NCBI RefSeq assembly: GCF_921293095.1
Contig: NC_060259.1
Coordinates: 26,543,812 to 26,607,811, forward strand
Direction: 5' to 3'
Length of the DNA: 64,000 nucleotides
DNA from: Ischnura elegans
Taxonomy: Eukaryota > Arthropoda > Insecta > Odonata > Coenagrionidae
Of the stretch, positions 1 through 11,822 are shown piece after piece. Below the pieces are notes generated by a model. It was not told the origin of the DNA. It searched no databases and saw only the letters and a program-made list of their open reading frames with translations. Position numbers and translations under genes: made by a program. Each line of letters opens with the position of its first letter. Positions within the stretch are counted from its first letter, which is position 1.

Positions 1-436
1 AAAATACATCTACCAATTGGAATCGACCTCACCTGAGAGAGACACTATATAATCCTGGCCACTCGAGAAGCGGCATCAACGGCCCTGATGACGATGAATA
101 ATTCATTCATGTAAATGTCGGCAAGGATCTAACCCGGATGGAGACCCAAGAACTGCTTATGTCAATCGTCTCTATGAGGTACGGAGTTATTTAGTGCATT
201 TATCCTCACAGTCGGGGGGATTGACGTCGATTGGGATGCCAATGATCTCTCATGTCACAAAGAGGAAGCCGAGAAAAGCGGACTCCTTGGCCGCTGTACA
301 CATGACAATCCACACAGGTGTGGCACTGCGAAACGCATCTGTGACGCGGAATCGACAACCAGGTCACGCAGGGCACTGAATGACGCGGCCGCACTTGCAT
401 CGAAAAAGGTGAGTTGCTCTTTGCTTTGCGCGCATT
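1..436. other. Unassigned window edge
   Basis: No gene can be supported here. One + frame is open from the window edge to a stop at 99-101 and reads as hydrophilic with an acidic end, but it cannot be judged without upstream sequence. The segment near 106-135 resembles a stretch near 8378-8400 (both contain a GTAAATGT-GGCA-GATCTA-like core), so at least part is probably repeat-derived. The first exon of gene A could lie here or upstream of the window. Confidence 0.3.
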
Positions 437-840
437 GTGATCTTGATAAGAGGTGTATCAATGGGATTAGGGAAACAGTCTAGTTATCGAGGTGCTCTTT
501 TTGTTTTGGGTCGTGTTATCAAGGTTATTTTGGTTATCAGTCGTGTTATAGAGGTTAATGTAATCATTATACCCCTTCCTAACGTATTCTTTTGGATAGA
601 GTCACGCATAGTGTCGTGTTATCGAAGTTGACTTCTCAAAACGACTTGTCATAGAGGTTCTGAGTTGTTTTGAATTGGAAAATGCGTGCTTTTGAGGCTG
701 CTTATATAATTATCGTCGCGTTATTGCGGTGAATTAAGCGTCATGTGTTATGGTAATCTCAAGGGGATTTGAAAATTGCACTTGTAATTGAGGTTGTCGT
801 GCCATTGAGGGTCGTGTAAGCGATGTTCTATAGTATTACT
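437..840 (+). repeat. Degenerate short tandem array
   Basis: Variants of a 12-17 base motif close to GTGTTATCGAGGTT recur about eight times with irregular spacing (for example near 481, 513, 543, 612, 645). The open frame across it at 437-631 gives a low-complexity valine/isoleucine protein and is best explained by the repeat. Confidence 0.45.
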
Positions 841-859
841 ATAAGTTGAAAAGGGGTTC

Positions 860-1140
860 GGGTTGGTGTGGTGGATTCACACCCCGTACACCTGGGTTCA
901 AATCCCGGCGCTGGCGGATATTTTTCAAACTGCCCAACCCCCTTTAAATGCTTCGTGGAGGGCTACACCGTCCGTTGGGTGGGACGTTAAGCAATGACCC
1001 CTTGGCACCTTACGCTAATGGCAAGCTAATACCGACGCTAGGTTTCTCTCCAAATTTCCTTACCTACCCTTCCCAACGGCGTAAATGGCCTTAACTGTAG
1101 GTCGCCTCATTCAAATACCATAAGATACCCAAGTCTAAAA
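860..1140 (+). repeat. tRNA-derived SINE
   Basis: The head resembles an RNA polymerase III internal promoter: an A-box-like GGTTGGTGTGGTGG followed about 30 bases later by the B-box-like GGGTTCAAATCCCGG (894-908). The body following it (CCCTTTAAATGCTTCGTGG onward) has no open frame. It does not fold as a full functional tRNA by eye, so it is called a SINE. Confidence 0.6.
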
Positions 1141-3224
1141 ATTGGAAAATGGAGTTCATGCTTCAATACTTTGCTTTCTCCAAAAATATGCTTACAATAT
1201 TGAAATAAGTAAGATTAAATTCAAGTTTTTCGGTTAAAAATACCTGATGAAAGTACAAGATGCGAAACTTGGACAGAAAATTATTAAATTTAGTTTTGGC
1301 CAGCTTTTTTATCATTTTTTTTTTTATTTTAAAGATTTTCAACGCTTTGACACCACTTAAAAAGCAGCATCGTAATTAGTACTCATCGAATTGTAATAAT
1401 GTTCTTTTCTTCATTACGTATCGTAATTAGAGCACTTTCCTCATTCTCTCCTCCTGTAACCCAGCTCTTGTGGAATCAATAATATTTATGGTATCCAAGT
1501 GCTCCTACTATTTTCACCATATATAATTATAGCGAATGGCACCGCTTGAAAAACAATGGGTTATCTTAAAAGTAAGCCATTATTGCCAAGCCAAAGCCAG
1601 CCTAAAATTGAAATTCTGCCGGCATGAATATCATTTTTTTGACGAAACCATCGATAAGTGTTTTAATCCTCTTTTGAATTTGCTTACATGCAAGTGTACT
1701 CCTGGTTAACATGGTTAGTTTCTATTATTGAGATCGATGAAAAATTGATAAATTTGTATCCTAAAAATGCAATAATATGAAAAACTAATGATATAGTACA
1801 ATTTACTTAAATAATAAACTACAAAATGCCTTTCATCGCCTGATGATACGATTTTCACTCAATATTTACATTGGAAGTGATTTAAAAAAGTGAAATTTGG
1901 CATAGAAATCAATGTTATTTTAAAATATGTCTAAAAGTTAACATTAGTGAGGTGAGAATAATCCCAACAATTGATTTTCTCGGTGATTAAAATACTTTCT
2001 TAATGCGCTTACACATGGCACTAGAGTATCTTGAACATTTCGAGGCTGTACCTTTAGTGGTGTGGGCTGGGTGAATCAGCCTGACACGTTGCAGTATGTG
2101 CGAAGTTAATGATGTGGTCAAACTTGATGTGCATAACCATCAGTTTGGAAGATAACACAACTGCTGTCTTGGTAAATCTTAGACGCTTCAATACTTGCCT
2201 CATTATTGCTATTCACTCCTGGTCTCTGTTATGAGTTCAACTTGTAGGATTGTCTGAACAAAATTAAAACAGGTTCTATTTTCTGTTCAGAAATTCATAC
2301 ATTTGTACTACATTTTGGCGTGGTTGCATGGTGAATTTTTGCGTTCATTCTGAGATTCATACTTTCTCACATTATCAGGCCTTTAACTTTCATAACATTC
2401 TGAACCGTGAATTCTCAGTTTTGTTCGAAGTAATTATTTCAAATAAAGCGCTCGCTTGGATATTAGAATTTACATGAATTTCACATCATTAGGCTTTTAT
2501 ATTAGGAAGAAACAAAATAATAATTGAAACATGTGAGATTTCAAATTGAAATTTCTATCGCAGACTCGTTTAGGTATGTAATTCGAATCGAATATCCGAT
2601 AAGGATTAAACTAAATTAAATCCGATAAGGATATTCAATTCAAAGTATCTAATTTAGCATCCGATCAGGATATTCAATTCAATTTTTATAAATTGGGCTA
2701 AATTGCAGCATAAATATAGTAAAAGTAAACAAATATTTAAGTAGCTAGACCTCTAACCGCTTCAATTACATTCTCCACAAAAACTCCAAATGTTCGTTTT
2801 GTCCTTTATTTTTAATGAAGCCGAAGAACTTATAATAAAAAGATACATCAATACATTTATAGCAGTCGTAAAAATATATCAAGGATAGGTGTTTAAAATT
2901 GAATCGACTCTCAATATCAATTCACCATTGAATGTATGTAAATGTGAGAAAATATCGTTATGGTCATATGTATTTTCTTTTCAACCTCCAATTTTCATAC
3001 TGCGGAAGAGAGACATCACTTGCCTATCTAGAGGTCACTTGCGACAACTGTGGGAACGAGCCAATAATATTTAATATAGCCTTTGATAATTTAGCCCTCC
3101 AAGCCATTGACAATTGCGTTTACTTAATATTCCATTTCCACAAATTTTGATTATAAATTCACCTAAAATTGCAGTTTCACACTGACGATGACGATGCTGA
3201 CTTGATTTATATTTTTATTTACAG
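1141..3224. other. AT-rich non-coding stretch (possible intron of gene A)
   Basis: Nothing genic seen. Frames are short and low in complexity. If gene A has its first exon at the left edge or beyond, this is its intron. Confidence 0.4.
2585..2690. repeat. Short tandem repeat, about 3 units
   Basis: A unit like ATCCGATAAGGATATTCAA is present three times with small changes (near 2594, 2620 and 2660). Confidence 0.5.
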
Positions 3225-3380
3225 GTGAAGAGGGATGACGCCGGAATTATGGTTATATTTTATATGATAGTTGTGTTTTTCATCTGGTACTTAGTACTGC
3301 AACTTTGCAAATGGTTGAGAAAGCTTTCTGCGATGGTCACGGTGATGCCCGAGGACCTTGGACCGGAAACGGTGGTGTAA
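3225..3380 (+). CDS. Gene A, last exon: transmembrane segment and cytoplasmic tail (partial gene)
   Basis: After the acceptor TTTTTATTTACAG (ends 3224) a phase-0 frame runs 51 residues to TAA at 3378-3380. It starts VKRDDAG, then has a strong transmembrane helix at exon residues 8-27 (IMVIFYMIVVFFIWYLVLQL), a basic stop-transfer stretch (KWLRK) and a tail ending PEDLGPETVV. The opening KR plus acidic residue resembles the start of the gene B last exon (AKRQES). The rest of the protein is not visible; no matching signal-peptide exon was found between 1 and 3200, so it is probably upstream of the window. By analogy with genes B and D the product would be a small type I membrane protein. Function unknown. 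The exon call rests on frame, splice phase and hydropathy, not on a database match. Confidence 0.6.
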   Translation: MKRDDAGIMVIFYMIVVFFIWYLVLQLCKWLRKLSAMVTVMPEDLGPETVV

Positions 3381-4439
3381 TTACACACTGTGTCTCAAAA
3401 CGTTGAGGCCATGCCAACGGTGACGCCAACCATTCACAGGTATGTGAAGGAGGAAAGGAGTGTGACTTGAGTGGAAAGAGGTCGTAGTAAATGAGGATGC
3501 AATGTTGACTTGAATCAAACTTTGACTAACACTTGAAAAACTGCTAACACAAAATGGGCCGTGAATATGCAATAATAATAGACGAAGAGGAAAATCGTCG
3601 TTTTGGTGGGCGTTTATCGTCTTTTTGATTTATTTTAATTAAGGAGAACAATATAAACATTACCTTACATGAAAAGTTTAGAAATATTTCTACATATAGC
3701 ACACGTAACTTCAATATTCAGATACTCTCATAAACCTCGGAAATTGAAATCTGCCTTTCGGCCATTTTAAAAATCAAGGAATGGGTAGAGGTTAATTTTA
3801 AAAAGCTTTTTGTAATTCAAAAATATCGTTCTCTCTATAAAAAATGCAATAAAATGCACCAATCAAATGTTTTGCCCGTGACAAGATGAAGAAGACGACC
3901 GTTTCACCGTTTTCGTAGTTTTTCGCATGTTCTTCTTCACCCTTTCGACCGTATAAGGTAAAGATTCACGTTTAAACAATGTTTAATGACTCATTATTGA
4001 AGCCGAATAAACAATGAGTGAAACGATATATGACACGACCCTATGGAGCTTCGGCAGAATTTCGTACAAAAGCTTCAGTTCAGCGTTCTACCTTTTTTTC
4101 GGCGATAGTCCGCATCCTAGAAGATACATTCTTTTATAGGGGTTGCCATTGAATCAAAGTAAGACAATGCTCGCCAGTACTTTTTACATAATAGTTTTAA
4201 ACAAAAGCAGCATGTATATAATTCATCATAGTAGCATTTGTCCTTACATAATGAATAAAATTAATAAAATTGTAGTCACATTAAATTTTAGAAAAATTAA
4301 AGTGTGTACGCAATTAACATAATCCGTGGAACCCTTGTTGAGGAAAATCAAGTAATTGTCACAATAACTAAATTAGGTATACTTAATGCATCCACTATCA
4401 TTAATAAATTATTCTACCGATTAAGGTAAGTTTTTGCGT
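3381..4439. other. Non-coding stretch after gene A
   Basis: Probable 3' UTR of gene A at its start, then AT-rich sequence with no supported gene. Confidence 0.4.
3848..3853 (+). terminator. Possible poly(A) signal of gene A
   Basis: AATAAA about 470 bases after the gene A stop. An AATATAAA variant lies nearer, at about 3650. Confidence 0.25.
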
Positions 4440-4985
4440 GGAGTATTTAAGAAGTATTCTGGAAGTCTTCTTGGACTTCCCTCTTCAATTTATAATAAGG
4501 CCTCATCCCTTTCATTTTATCTAAAAACCCTATTCTCTCCCTCCTCTCCCTCGTTTACTCAACATTTTTCACGCTAAAACTGTTTTCGACCTCCCCTCCT
4601 CGGTGAGCACTTACCCCATCTATGCCTTCTGTTTCCTCCGTAATTCTTCTAGAAGCTGCCTCTCCAAACCCACCATTGCCAGCACTGCGTGGTTTCTCCT
4701 CCTTTCCGTCCACTTCACCTTCTCCATTCTTCTCTACACCCACATCTCGAACGCCTCCAGTCTTCTTCCGTCCTCCTTTCCATATGTTCACGTTTCCACA
4801 CCGTAAAGCACAACACTTCAGATCAGACTCTGCGCAAGCCTTTTTTTTTACTACTACGTAACGATCCTCTCATAACCTCCTTCCTGTTCATGAGCGCCAA
4901 CTTTGCTAACGTAATTCTCTTCCTGATTTATTTACTGCTGTATCCGTTTTCTCCCAATGAACCGTCTAAATAGTTGAATTTTTCA
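4440..4985 (-). mobile_element. LINE reverse-transcriptase ORF C-terminal fragment (RTE/BovB-like)
   Basis: Read on the minus strand across several frames this gives the order typical of the end of endonuclease/reverse-transcriptase LINE ORFs: a VVLYGVETWTYGKED-like stretch, RRLEAFEMWVWRRMEKVKW, TERK, then a K/R-rich end. Frameshifts and stops break it, so it is a dead copy. Related fragments lie at 13530-13870, 58150-58575 and 62860-63370. Confidence 0.7.
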
Positions 4986-5287
4986 AACTGCTCAAGTTTT
5001 TCCTAACCAACTTTTACCATAAGTCTCACATTCCTAGCTCGCGATATTTTAGGATAAACGCGCACTATCACTGCTAAGAACCAAAACCAGTAGTGGTCTA
5101 GAAGAAGCACGACCCAACCTCAACCGAGACAGTATAGATATCGAGAAATACAACGGTCAGCAGCGAAATTTCATCCCATTTATGCTTCTTCATTATTATA
5201 TTGGCTTGATTATCGGACGGCAAATCCCATACACAAGTTCTCCCTCATGCATTGCATCAAACCTCATGCATCAAACGTTCAGCATCA

Positions 5288-5502
5288 AATTCGATTGATG
5301 AGGCAGATACTTTGTGGAGATCCATTATGGGATATGAAGTGAAACACTTTGCACTTTCCACATAAAATTTATTAAACTACAGTCGACATGTTTCGCTTCA
5401 CTGAGTCTTGATAATGCTGCAGTGCAGCGAAACATGTCGACAATAATTTAATTAATTTTATGTGGGAAGTTCAAAGTGTTTCACTTCATATCTCGTTCAG
5501 TG
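5288..5502. repeat. Inverted repeat with Penelope-type ribozyme cores
   Basis: Two arms in opposite orientation, each containing GATATGAAGTGAAACACTTT, CATAAAATTTATTA and GTCGACATGTTTCGC, meet near 5405. The outer left arm (TTTGTGGAGATCCATTATGG) also matches the flank of the larger copy at 13085-13440. Confidence 0.7.
5408..5438 (+). ncRNA. Hammerhead-ribozyme-like core
   Basis: TTGATAA (consensus CUGANGA, imperfect) is followed by stem II GCTGC-AGT-GCAGC, then GAAAC, a 2-base loop AT, and GTC. The very short stem III is the form described for Penelope-like elements. The U for C at the first core position may impair cleavage. Confidence 0.5.
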
Positions 5503-5691
5503 TCAAACACTGGTTCTGCTGCCATTTTACAAAATTGTCTACTAAACTTGCTCACAAACAACTCAACCGCACAGCACAGCCTTCCCCAACTACTCGTGGT
5601 CGCAGACTGGCCGTAGACAATGCACGTTGTCCCATAACAGCTGATGGCAGCCTGGCCGCAGCAATAAGCGGCCCTGGCGCTTGGTCTGTGA

Positions 5692-5847
5692 GCGTACGGC
5701 TGGGGTCGTGCGCCTATCGTGTATCGGTTTTCCTTGTGCGCGTTGCTCCACAGTACTCCATGTTGCCCTGGCTGCACGTACCTGGTTGTGGTCGCGGTCT
5801 TGCTCTTGGCCGTGCTAGCGTGCGTTTATCCTTACAGAACTATATAA
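5692..5847 (+). other. GC-rich patch with a strongly hydrophobic short open frame
   Basis: The stretch 5560-5840 is clearly more GC-rich than its surroundings. One frame from 5692 to TAA at 5845-5847 encodes 51 residues with a Cys-rich segment (HSTPCCPGC) directly before a transmembrane-like run (YLVVVAVLLLAVLACVY). A possible acceptor (TTGCTCCACAG, ends about 5749) would give a phase unlike the phase-0 exons of genes A-E. A different frame (5460-5852) is open for 130 codons. Neither is recognised. It may be a decayed relative of the membrane-protein exons, a CpG-rich promoter, or a chance frame. Confidence 0.25.
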
Positions 5848-5899
5848 TGTAATCGCTGCCGAGCTGAATTTCCACGCAGTTGGAAATGTTCTGAATCAC

Positions 5900-7870
5900 A
5901 ATTAATCATCTCGGGTGAAGAATGCATTTGATATATTGAAAGATAGAGAAATTCCGAGCACATAGAAAAATCGTGTGTCTACTTCATTTTTGTGTGTCAA
6001 TACGATTCTTCGCATTGGCGTAAAGGACCACTACCCCAGTTATGTAAATCAATCTCTGCTACGGATTTATTTCCCATTTTTAAGTCAACTTTCGGTCTCT
6101 CCCCTATGAAACCTGATGAATTTACTTATGCAACCTTACGATATAATCAGCTGACATGGATTGGGAGAATGTTTTCATGGCTGAATCCCAGTTTCTCCTA
6201 GGACAGAGTAAGGATTATGCGATAAGCTGTGCTAACTGGGAAACGTGGTCTTTACCAAATTTAGGAAAACTTTGAACTATATTCGTGGAGAAAATATTGG
6301 CAATAAAATGGTATTTATCCCCTGGGACAATATACTTGTCTTGCTTTTTCCAAGATCCAAAATAGCTGTAATTTCAAGTAAAAAAGCTGAGAACAAGAAA
6401 TGTGGTTTCAATAAAATTGACTGATTTACCTGCAATATAGTGAATAGTTCAATCACCTGTGACTTCCACAGACTTAATCTAAAAAATGTAGTCCCCAGTA
6501 ATTAAAGCACTAAAAAGTTTCTTCACTCAAATTATAGACAAAATAATTTCTAAGTTTGGTCAATAACTAGTTTCCTAGTTCGTACAGCTGATCACATAGG
6601 TAATCCTTGCTATAACCTATAAGGAACTAGGATTTTGGCACGAATGAATGGGGCGATTTTTTGTTAAACATTTGTATTTTGAGTTGGATTAAAGTTTTTG
6701 GCATGGTTTAACTTGAATTAATCCTATTCTTGGGTGGCAGTAATTCCGTGAAAAATATTTATGACGAAAAATATTTTGGCAAACTGTTCATATTCATTTA
6801 CTAGGATACCGGTGCTATAGTTTTACAGCGACTTTAAAAAAATAACGTTAAGGCCTTGGTGTTTTCCGGAGGCAAGCACTGACTCAATCATAAATTACAA
6901 ACTGTATGTTTGAATGATTATGGTTACTGATGTAGAGAATTAGAAATTTTCACTTATTAGCGCTAACGGCAACGAAGTCTCGAAATTTGGCTATGAAATA
7001 GTTTACCGTCTGAATTTATTGTAATTTATTACTACGCCAAATACCATTTACTTTACCATAACACTGCATATAACCTATAAAACACCAGTGAAAATGAAAT
7101 TATGATACATAATCATGATGTATCGTAATTTCAAGTAAAAAAAACTGTTCCATTCACTTCGTAATCAATTTTCAGTCCCCCCAAACAGACTTCTGTGAGT
7201 CATTGCTATTCGATAATGGAAATGAATAACTGGAGCTTATGGAGACTTGCAATATGTATTGCATGAAATCGCTTCATTTCTTAAAGGCCTTTATTAATTC
7301 TTTAAAATAATTCTCCATAAAAATATTTCTAATCAACACTTTTAAACGTCCATCTAAAAAAAAAAACTTTTTTTCCCGTCTCTAGCTGAAACCAACTGTG
7401 ACCATTTTGTTTGTCAGGAAACCCTTGGGATGAAATTTTATTCACTTCAGTAGCTTACGTATCACGCAAATATTTTTCTCGGCAAAAAATGCGAAGCTTA
7501 TCATATTAAAAGTGAACTTGAGAACAATTGGGGTGAGAACTCGCAATCCTAAAGCAAGGAAATCACAGAAATATGAAATGATACCGAGAAAATAGAGTAT
7601 TCCTTTGATCTTTTTTTTTAATTTTACCACATCGTTATTCACATGATAATTAGAAAGTGTGCTCCGTCTTTGAGGTAACTCAGCTCGGCTGCGCTATTCT
7701 TGCTAAAGCCCGATTAATACGAGGCACACGATTACAAAATCTAATATAAACATGAATTTCAAAATTCCTGCTGCAAAGCCGTGATTTGCGTGAACACAAC
7801 GTAAAAAAATATCCCTCCTCCAATACTAAAATAATGCACGCCCAATGGAGGAAGGGAGTCAACTTGAAGA
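5900..7870. other. AT-rich stretch without supported genes
   Basis: Only short, unrelated frames. Poly-A/T runs (for example around 7360). Confidence 0.4.
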
Positions 7871-8280
7871 TGTGGCATTTCGTGCCTCGTGTAAAACAGA
7901 CTCAACAGACCTTCTTGTCCTGAACAATATTGGTGTTCTCTTCTTGTGGCGAACCAAAATTACTATAATAATAATATGATTTGTTGTTCTTGGACTAGTA
8001 TATTAAGAGCATAATGGAGGAATAAAATACAATAGAGCTCATAAGAAACAAATATCAAAAATTTGTAAGAGGAAAATATAGGGATCGATGGATTTGTTAT
8101 AGCGAAAATAACATGACAACGTAAAAGAGAAGAAGAAACAACAGAAGTTATGCCTTTTCGAGGGTTTGTACACAGCGTAAAATCTTTGCTTTGAAATAGA
8201 CAAAGTGACAGAACCCTTCAAATTCTTTGGAACACTGTTCCATAATCGTGCTCCGACAACAGACAAAGATTTTTCATAAG
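7870..8280 (-). mobile_element. LINE 3' fragment (C-terminal end of reverse transcriptase ORF)
   Basis: On the minus strand 8266-8160 reads SVVGARLWNSVPKNLKGS followed by a lysine-rich end. This matches the 'FSVRGAKLWNSLP' box that ends many Jockey/CR1-type LINE ORFs. Sequence down to about 7870 looks like its 3' UTR. Confidence 0.6.
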
Positions 8281-8880
8281 CGCGCCGAAAATATTTTAAT
8301 GCTCACGTACGGTATATATGAAGAAGAAATTTTAATGAAAAAATACACCAAGTGGCTCTCACTCTAACTAAGATATTTATTGTAAATGTAGGCAGAGATC
8401 TACCCAAATTAGTTGAAGAATTTCATACAATCAAGAAAACTGGGATTATGTTACGTAAAAAGACAAAACATGATCCATTGAGCGATTGCGATGCGTCTCT
8501 TTATTTCAGATTTTCACGGCATCATTCGGAAAGTTATAACATCTCCTTCTTCCATCACATCCTGTTTCTAAAAAAAAATTACTAGAGAAAAAATAACCCA
8601 TAATCGTGAATAAAAAATTTCATAATAAATTCCAAAAATTCCATAAGAATTTCCAAAAATTCTTGAGAATCGTAATTTAATTTCTTACAAGAAATATCCA
8701 TGAGATTTCTTATGGATTTTGCCTTGCTACCTTTAAAAATTCGTACAAGCCATTTTGAGACTCATAAGAGATATATTTTTATTTATATTAGAGCGTATTC
8801 CATAGATTCTTCGTCCTTTTCTATTCAAGGAACATTTTTTCTCACCCCATGTTTAGTCTATTGTACATAACAGAGTTCGA
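8281..8880. other. Non-coding stretch
   Basis: A 77-codon frame at 8352-8585 has no recognisable features and shares a short stretch with the repeat-like window edge near 106-135. No gene is supported. Confidence 0.35.
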
Positions 8881-9236
8881 TCATGAGCAAGAAAAGGAAG
8901 AGGGGCTCTTGCTTTGAAATGTTGCAGTTGCCGGGCTGGGGTGCGGTGAGGCTTTTATTAGTCTGGAGGCGAAAAAAGGGTAAAGGGAGGGAGATGGCTG
9001 GCAGGGGAAGCCGGCCGGCGGTGGCTATTCTGCCGCCATTTGCGTATCAGTTTAGCCCCAGATTCCACTGAGCACAGTCATACTGACCTGAAACGTTTCT
9101 GCAAGGTTCCAAAGTCAGGGCTTCGAAGATACTTCGGCAGCATTCTGTAAGGTGCTATCGCCGTAGTCAACGTAGGAGTGAGCACGTTTCCTTTAGCGAA
9201 AGTTTTGGCTCATAATAGCATACATTTACGAAAAAA
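8881..9236 (+). promoter_or_regulatory. Candidate promoter / 5' UTR of gene B
   Basis: A GC-richer stretch directly upstream of the gene B start codon. It contains an arthropod-type initiator (ATCAGTTT at 9046-9053). The 62-codon frame inside (8883-9071) is basic and low in complexity and is not called. Confidence 0.3.
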
Positions 9237-9617
9237 ATGAAGACCTTCTCCATCGTGTTGGCATTGTGGATGTTTATAACGCCCGTGGAAGATAGGTACT
9301 TGAATGTTTTCGATCGTACGTCTCAGTGGGATAATTTTGACGTCTTTGGCAAGGAGGGAAAATTGGCGCCAGTGTTAGAGACCTCATCAGATAGAAATGA
9401 TATGGGCGGTGCGGGCGATCACACTGGAGCGGAAAAAGGCGCGGTGGAAGATATCCGCCGGGATGGTGGCGAGGGAGCCGCGTCGCAAGACCACGTGCTC
9501 ATAGAGTTGAGTGGCGGCAAGAGCCGCGCTTCCACAGACCACCCTACCAGAGCCACTGCAGACGATACACCCAGGAAAAAGCACCGCGGCTGCGCCAAAA
9601 CTACAGGGATGTCACTG
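9237..9617 (+). CDS. Gene B, exon 1: signal peptide and acidic ectodomain
   Basis: ATG with an A-rich insect-like context (AAAAAAATG) opens a 127-codon exon ending at the donor CACTG|GTGAGT in phase 0. Residues 1-17 form a signal peptide (hydrophobic MKTFSIVLALWMFITPV) followed by EDRYLN. The rest is hydrophilic and mostly acidic with many Asp, Glu, Gly and Ser, a short basic run (PRKKHRG) and a lone Cys near the end. No known domain is visible. With exon 2 (14695-14817) the protein is 167 aa, predicted type I single-pass. Its opening lines up with gene D: hydrophobic run, then P-x-x-D-R and a hydrophobic residue. Function unknown; secretory-pathway entry and membrane anchoring are inferred. 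Confidence 0.65.
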
Positions 9618-10498
9618 GTGAGTTCTACTCCTTCAAAACTTAACTGGATAGCTTTTACAATGGACGTTTGCCACCGCTAAAGACTTTGAGAATACATTTG
9701 ACATTCGATTAACCATGTGGCTAATATAATTGAAAGCCAATTTAAGAAAACAATTCCATAGGGCACCAGTTTGTGCATTACATTAATTAATCACTTTTTC
9801 TCACAAGTATTCATTCCCTCATATTTGTTTTGATACCTATTTCCTTAAGCGCTACATAATAATTTATTTTTTCATGCATTATCCTCAAGTGCGGCATCAG
9901 GGCTAAGACTGTGTTTGGTTTAAGTAGTTTTATCAGTTGTTATACTAGTTTAAGCTTAGCTAATGATTCTTTTGGCCCGTCGTCCAAGAATTAAGCGACT
10001 CATGACTTGAAAATATTCGCATTTATCATTCCAGCGATTGATAAAGGTGATAGCTATAGGGTAGCTATTTCCATGATATGTATTCGTAAATATGCTATAT
10101 AGAGTTGAATGGAAGTAGAAATATTTTTGCAGTATTACATTAATGCAACACCTTAACTCACAAATATTTTTTTACGATACTCTTACAGAATGAGGTCGTT
10201 TGTTCAGACCCGGAATATGAATGACCTCGTTGAATATATTTGGAAATACTTGAATATATGTTAGGAAAAATAAGTTGCTTTCCACTACTTGTGTAATTTA
10301 TGTTCATCATGATCTCTCGGAATTTAACTGTATGTTATGCACGGTCTCCGGAGTTACTGTGTGGAACTGCTTCACTGATGATAGCATGATAAATTTGAAA
10401 TAAAGTGTCGAATATAACAAAGTACTATTATTTTAAACTCAATTATATGTTTCTTATGCCACTTGGCCTGTAATGCAGTGCTTGCAGACTTGATGCAC

Positions 10499-10666
10499 TG
10501 AAATGTTGAGTCCTTGACATTGTAAAATTCCATTCTAAGTAAGGAAAAATAACAAATTTTCTTTCTATAGCTGAGAAAGTTTTTCTAGTAAGTTTTAGAA
10601 AGTAAAGTTTCTTATTTTTCCTCCCTTGAAATGGAATTCTACAAGGTTAAGGGCTCAACAATTCAG
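10499..10666. repeat. Foldback (MITE-like) element
   Basis: Arms from CTGAAATGTTGAG to AGGAAAAATAA are repeated in inverse at 10610-10666 (TTATTTTTCCTCCC to CTCAACAATTCAG). Arms are about 60 bases with several mismatches. Confidence 0.6.
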
Positions 10667-10784
10667 GGAATTAACTTTTTATCGTCGATGTCTAGCATAC
10701 TGTTCCGTGTTTTGATCTTATCAAACTTATCAAGGTGTTCGGGGTGAAATATCAACTGGCCTACCCCTTCCGCTAATAAGTTCC

Positions 10785-10990
10785 CTCAGGCGCACCATAC
10801 CATCATAAACATATTACGCATACTAACAAATTATACTTCCATATTCATGCAAAGGCAAAATTTGCCAAAAAATGTCAAAATTTACTACCCATGAAGCTAG
10901 AACATGCAAAGTATGCTATAAGAAATTAAAGGAAACGAGCGTGCTGCGCCCGCTCCCAGCGGGCTTCCCCCGCTCTTTTCAATGCAGGTC
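10785..10990 (-). repeat. Dispersed repeat, probably LINE 3' region
   Basis: Shares CATACTAACAAATTA and CATTCATGCAAAGG-like blocks with 15690-15765 and 63830-63900, in the same orientation. In those copies the block sits next to a CR1-tail-like TTTGGCAGAGGGTGATC segment. Confidence 0.45.
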
Positions 10991-11772
10991 CACAGAGCGA
11001 TAGGCGCGTTTCTAATTTTAAAATGTAGAAAAAAAAGGCAGGGTCTTATGTACAAATTTAATTTGAATTTTCATGTACAGGTCAGAGGACCTCTTTAAAC
11101 ACAACATTGGAAGTAATTACACTATCCACTGTTAAACGCACATGATGACTCATACTCGCGTACCGACAGGAGACTTGAATGTGGAATCTGCCGCATTTTG
11201 ATAAAAGTTATTTAAAGAATGCGAGATATTGTTGCAAATGAACAAATGTATCAGTTTGTACGCCGTTAACGTCAGCAATATTTACCGGTTTTTGTTTTTT
11301 TATTTTTGTTTTTTTTTTATTTAAAAACCAATTTTAGGAAACAATAGCAATAGTTAGGAAGTAAGATATGCCATCGCATGTTCTCTGATAAATTCTGTGC
11401 ATTTTTTTACCTCATTTGTAGAGTTTGGTTGCGTATAAGTTGAGAAAAAGATATACAGTAGAAATAATTTAGAAGATTCATAAACATGCGTTAAGCGATA
11501 CGTATCTACGTTATTTATAGTCTCTTGTCGATGGCGGAAAAAATCATTAATCTATCTTTTCCACAGTCTATTTCACATATTTTATTTTTGTTCGTCGCCT
11601 TTAACACTCAAATGAGCGATTCTTTCCGTCATGCCTCCGTGTTGAGGTATCTTTGCAACTTTTGCAGCAAAAATAAGCTGCAAAGATCGTGCTTTATTAC
11701 ACTTTAATGTATTTAAAAATATAAATATCACTTGCTTGGTGTTAATTTTGCCAAAAAAAACTTGATTGAGTG

Positions 11773-11822
11773 AATTTTTCAATACCGCAATTTTTCAATC
11801 CGAAATTTTTCAATCCGCAAGA
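11773..11822. repeat. Three-unit minisatellite
   Basis: AATTTTTCAATCCG-like unit repeated three times in a row. Confidence 0.45.

Noticed and set aside
5460..5852. 130-codon open frame
   Set aside because: Starts inside the ribozyme-bearing inverted repeat and crosses the GC-rich patch, where long frames arise easily. No domain seen.
11525..11707. 60-codon frame in the gene B intron as an extra exon
   Set aside because: No in-phase acceptor or donor and no conserved composition.
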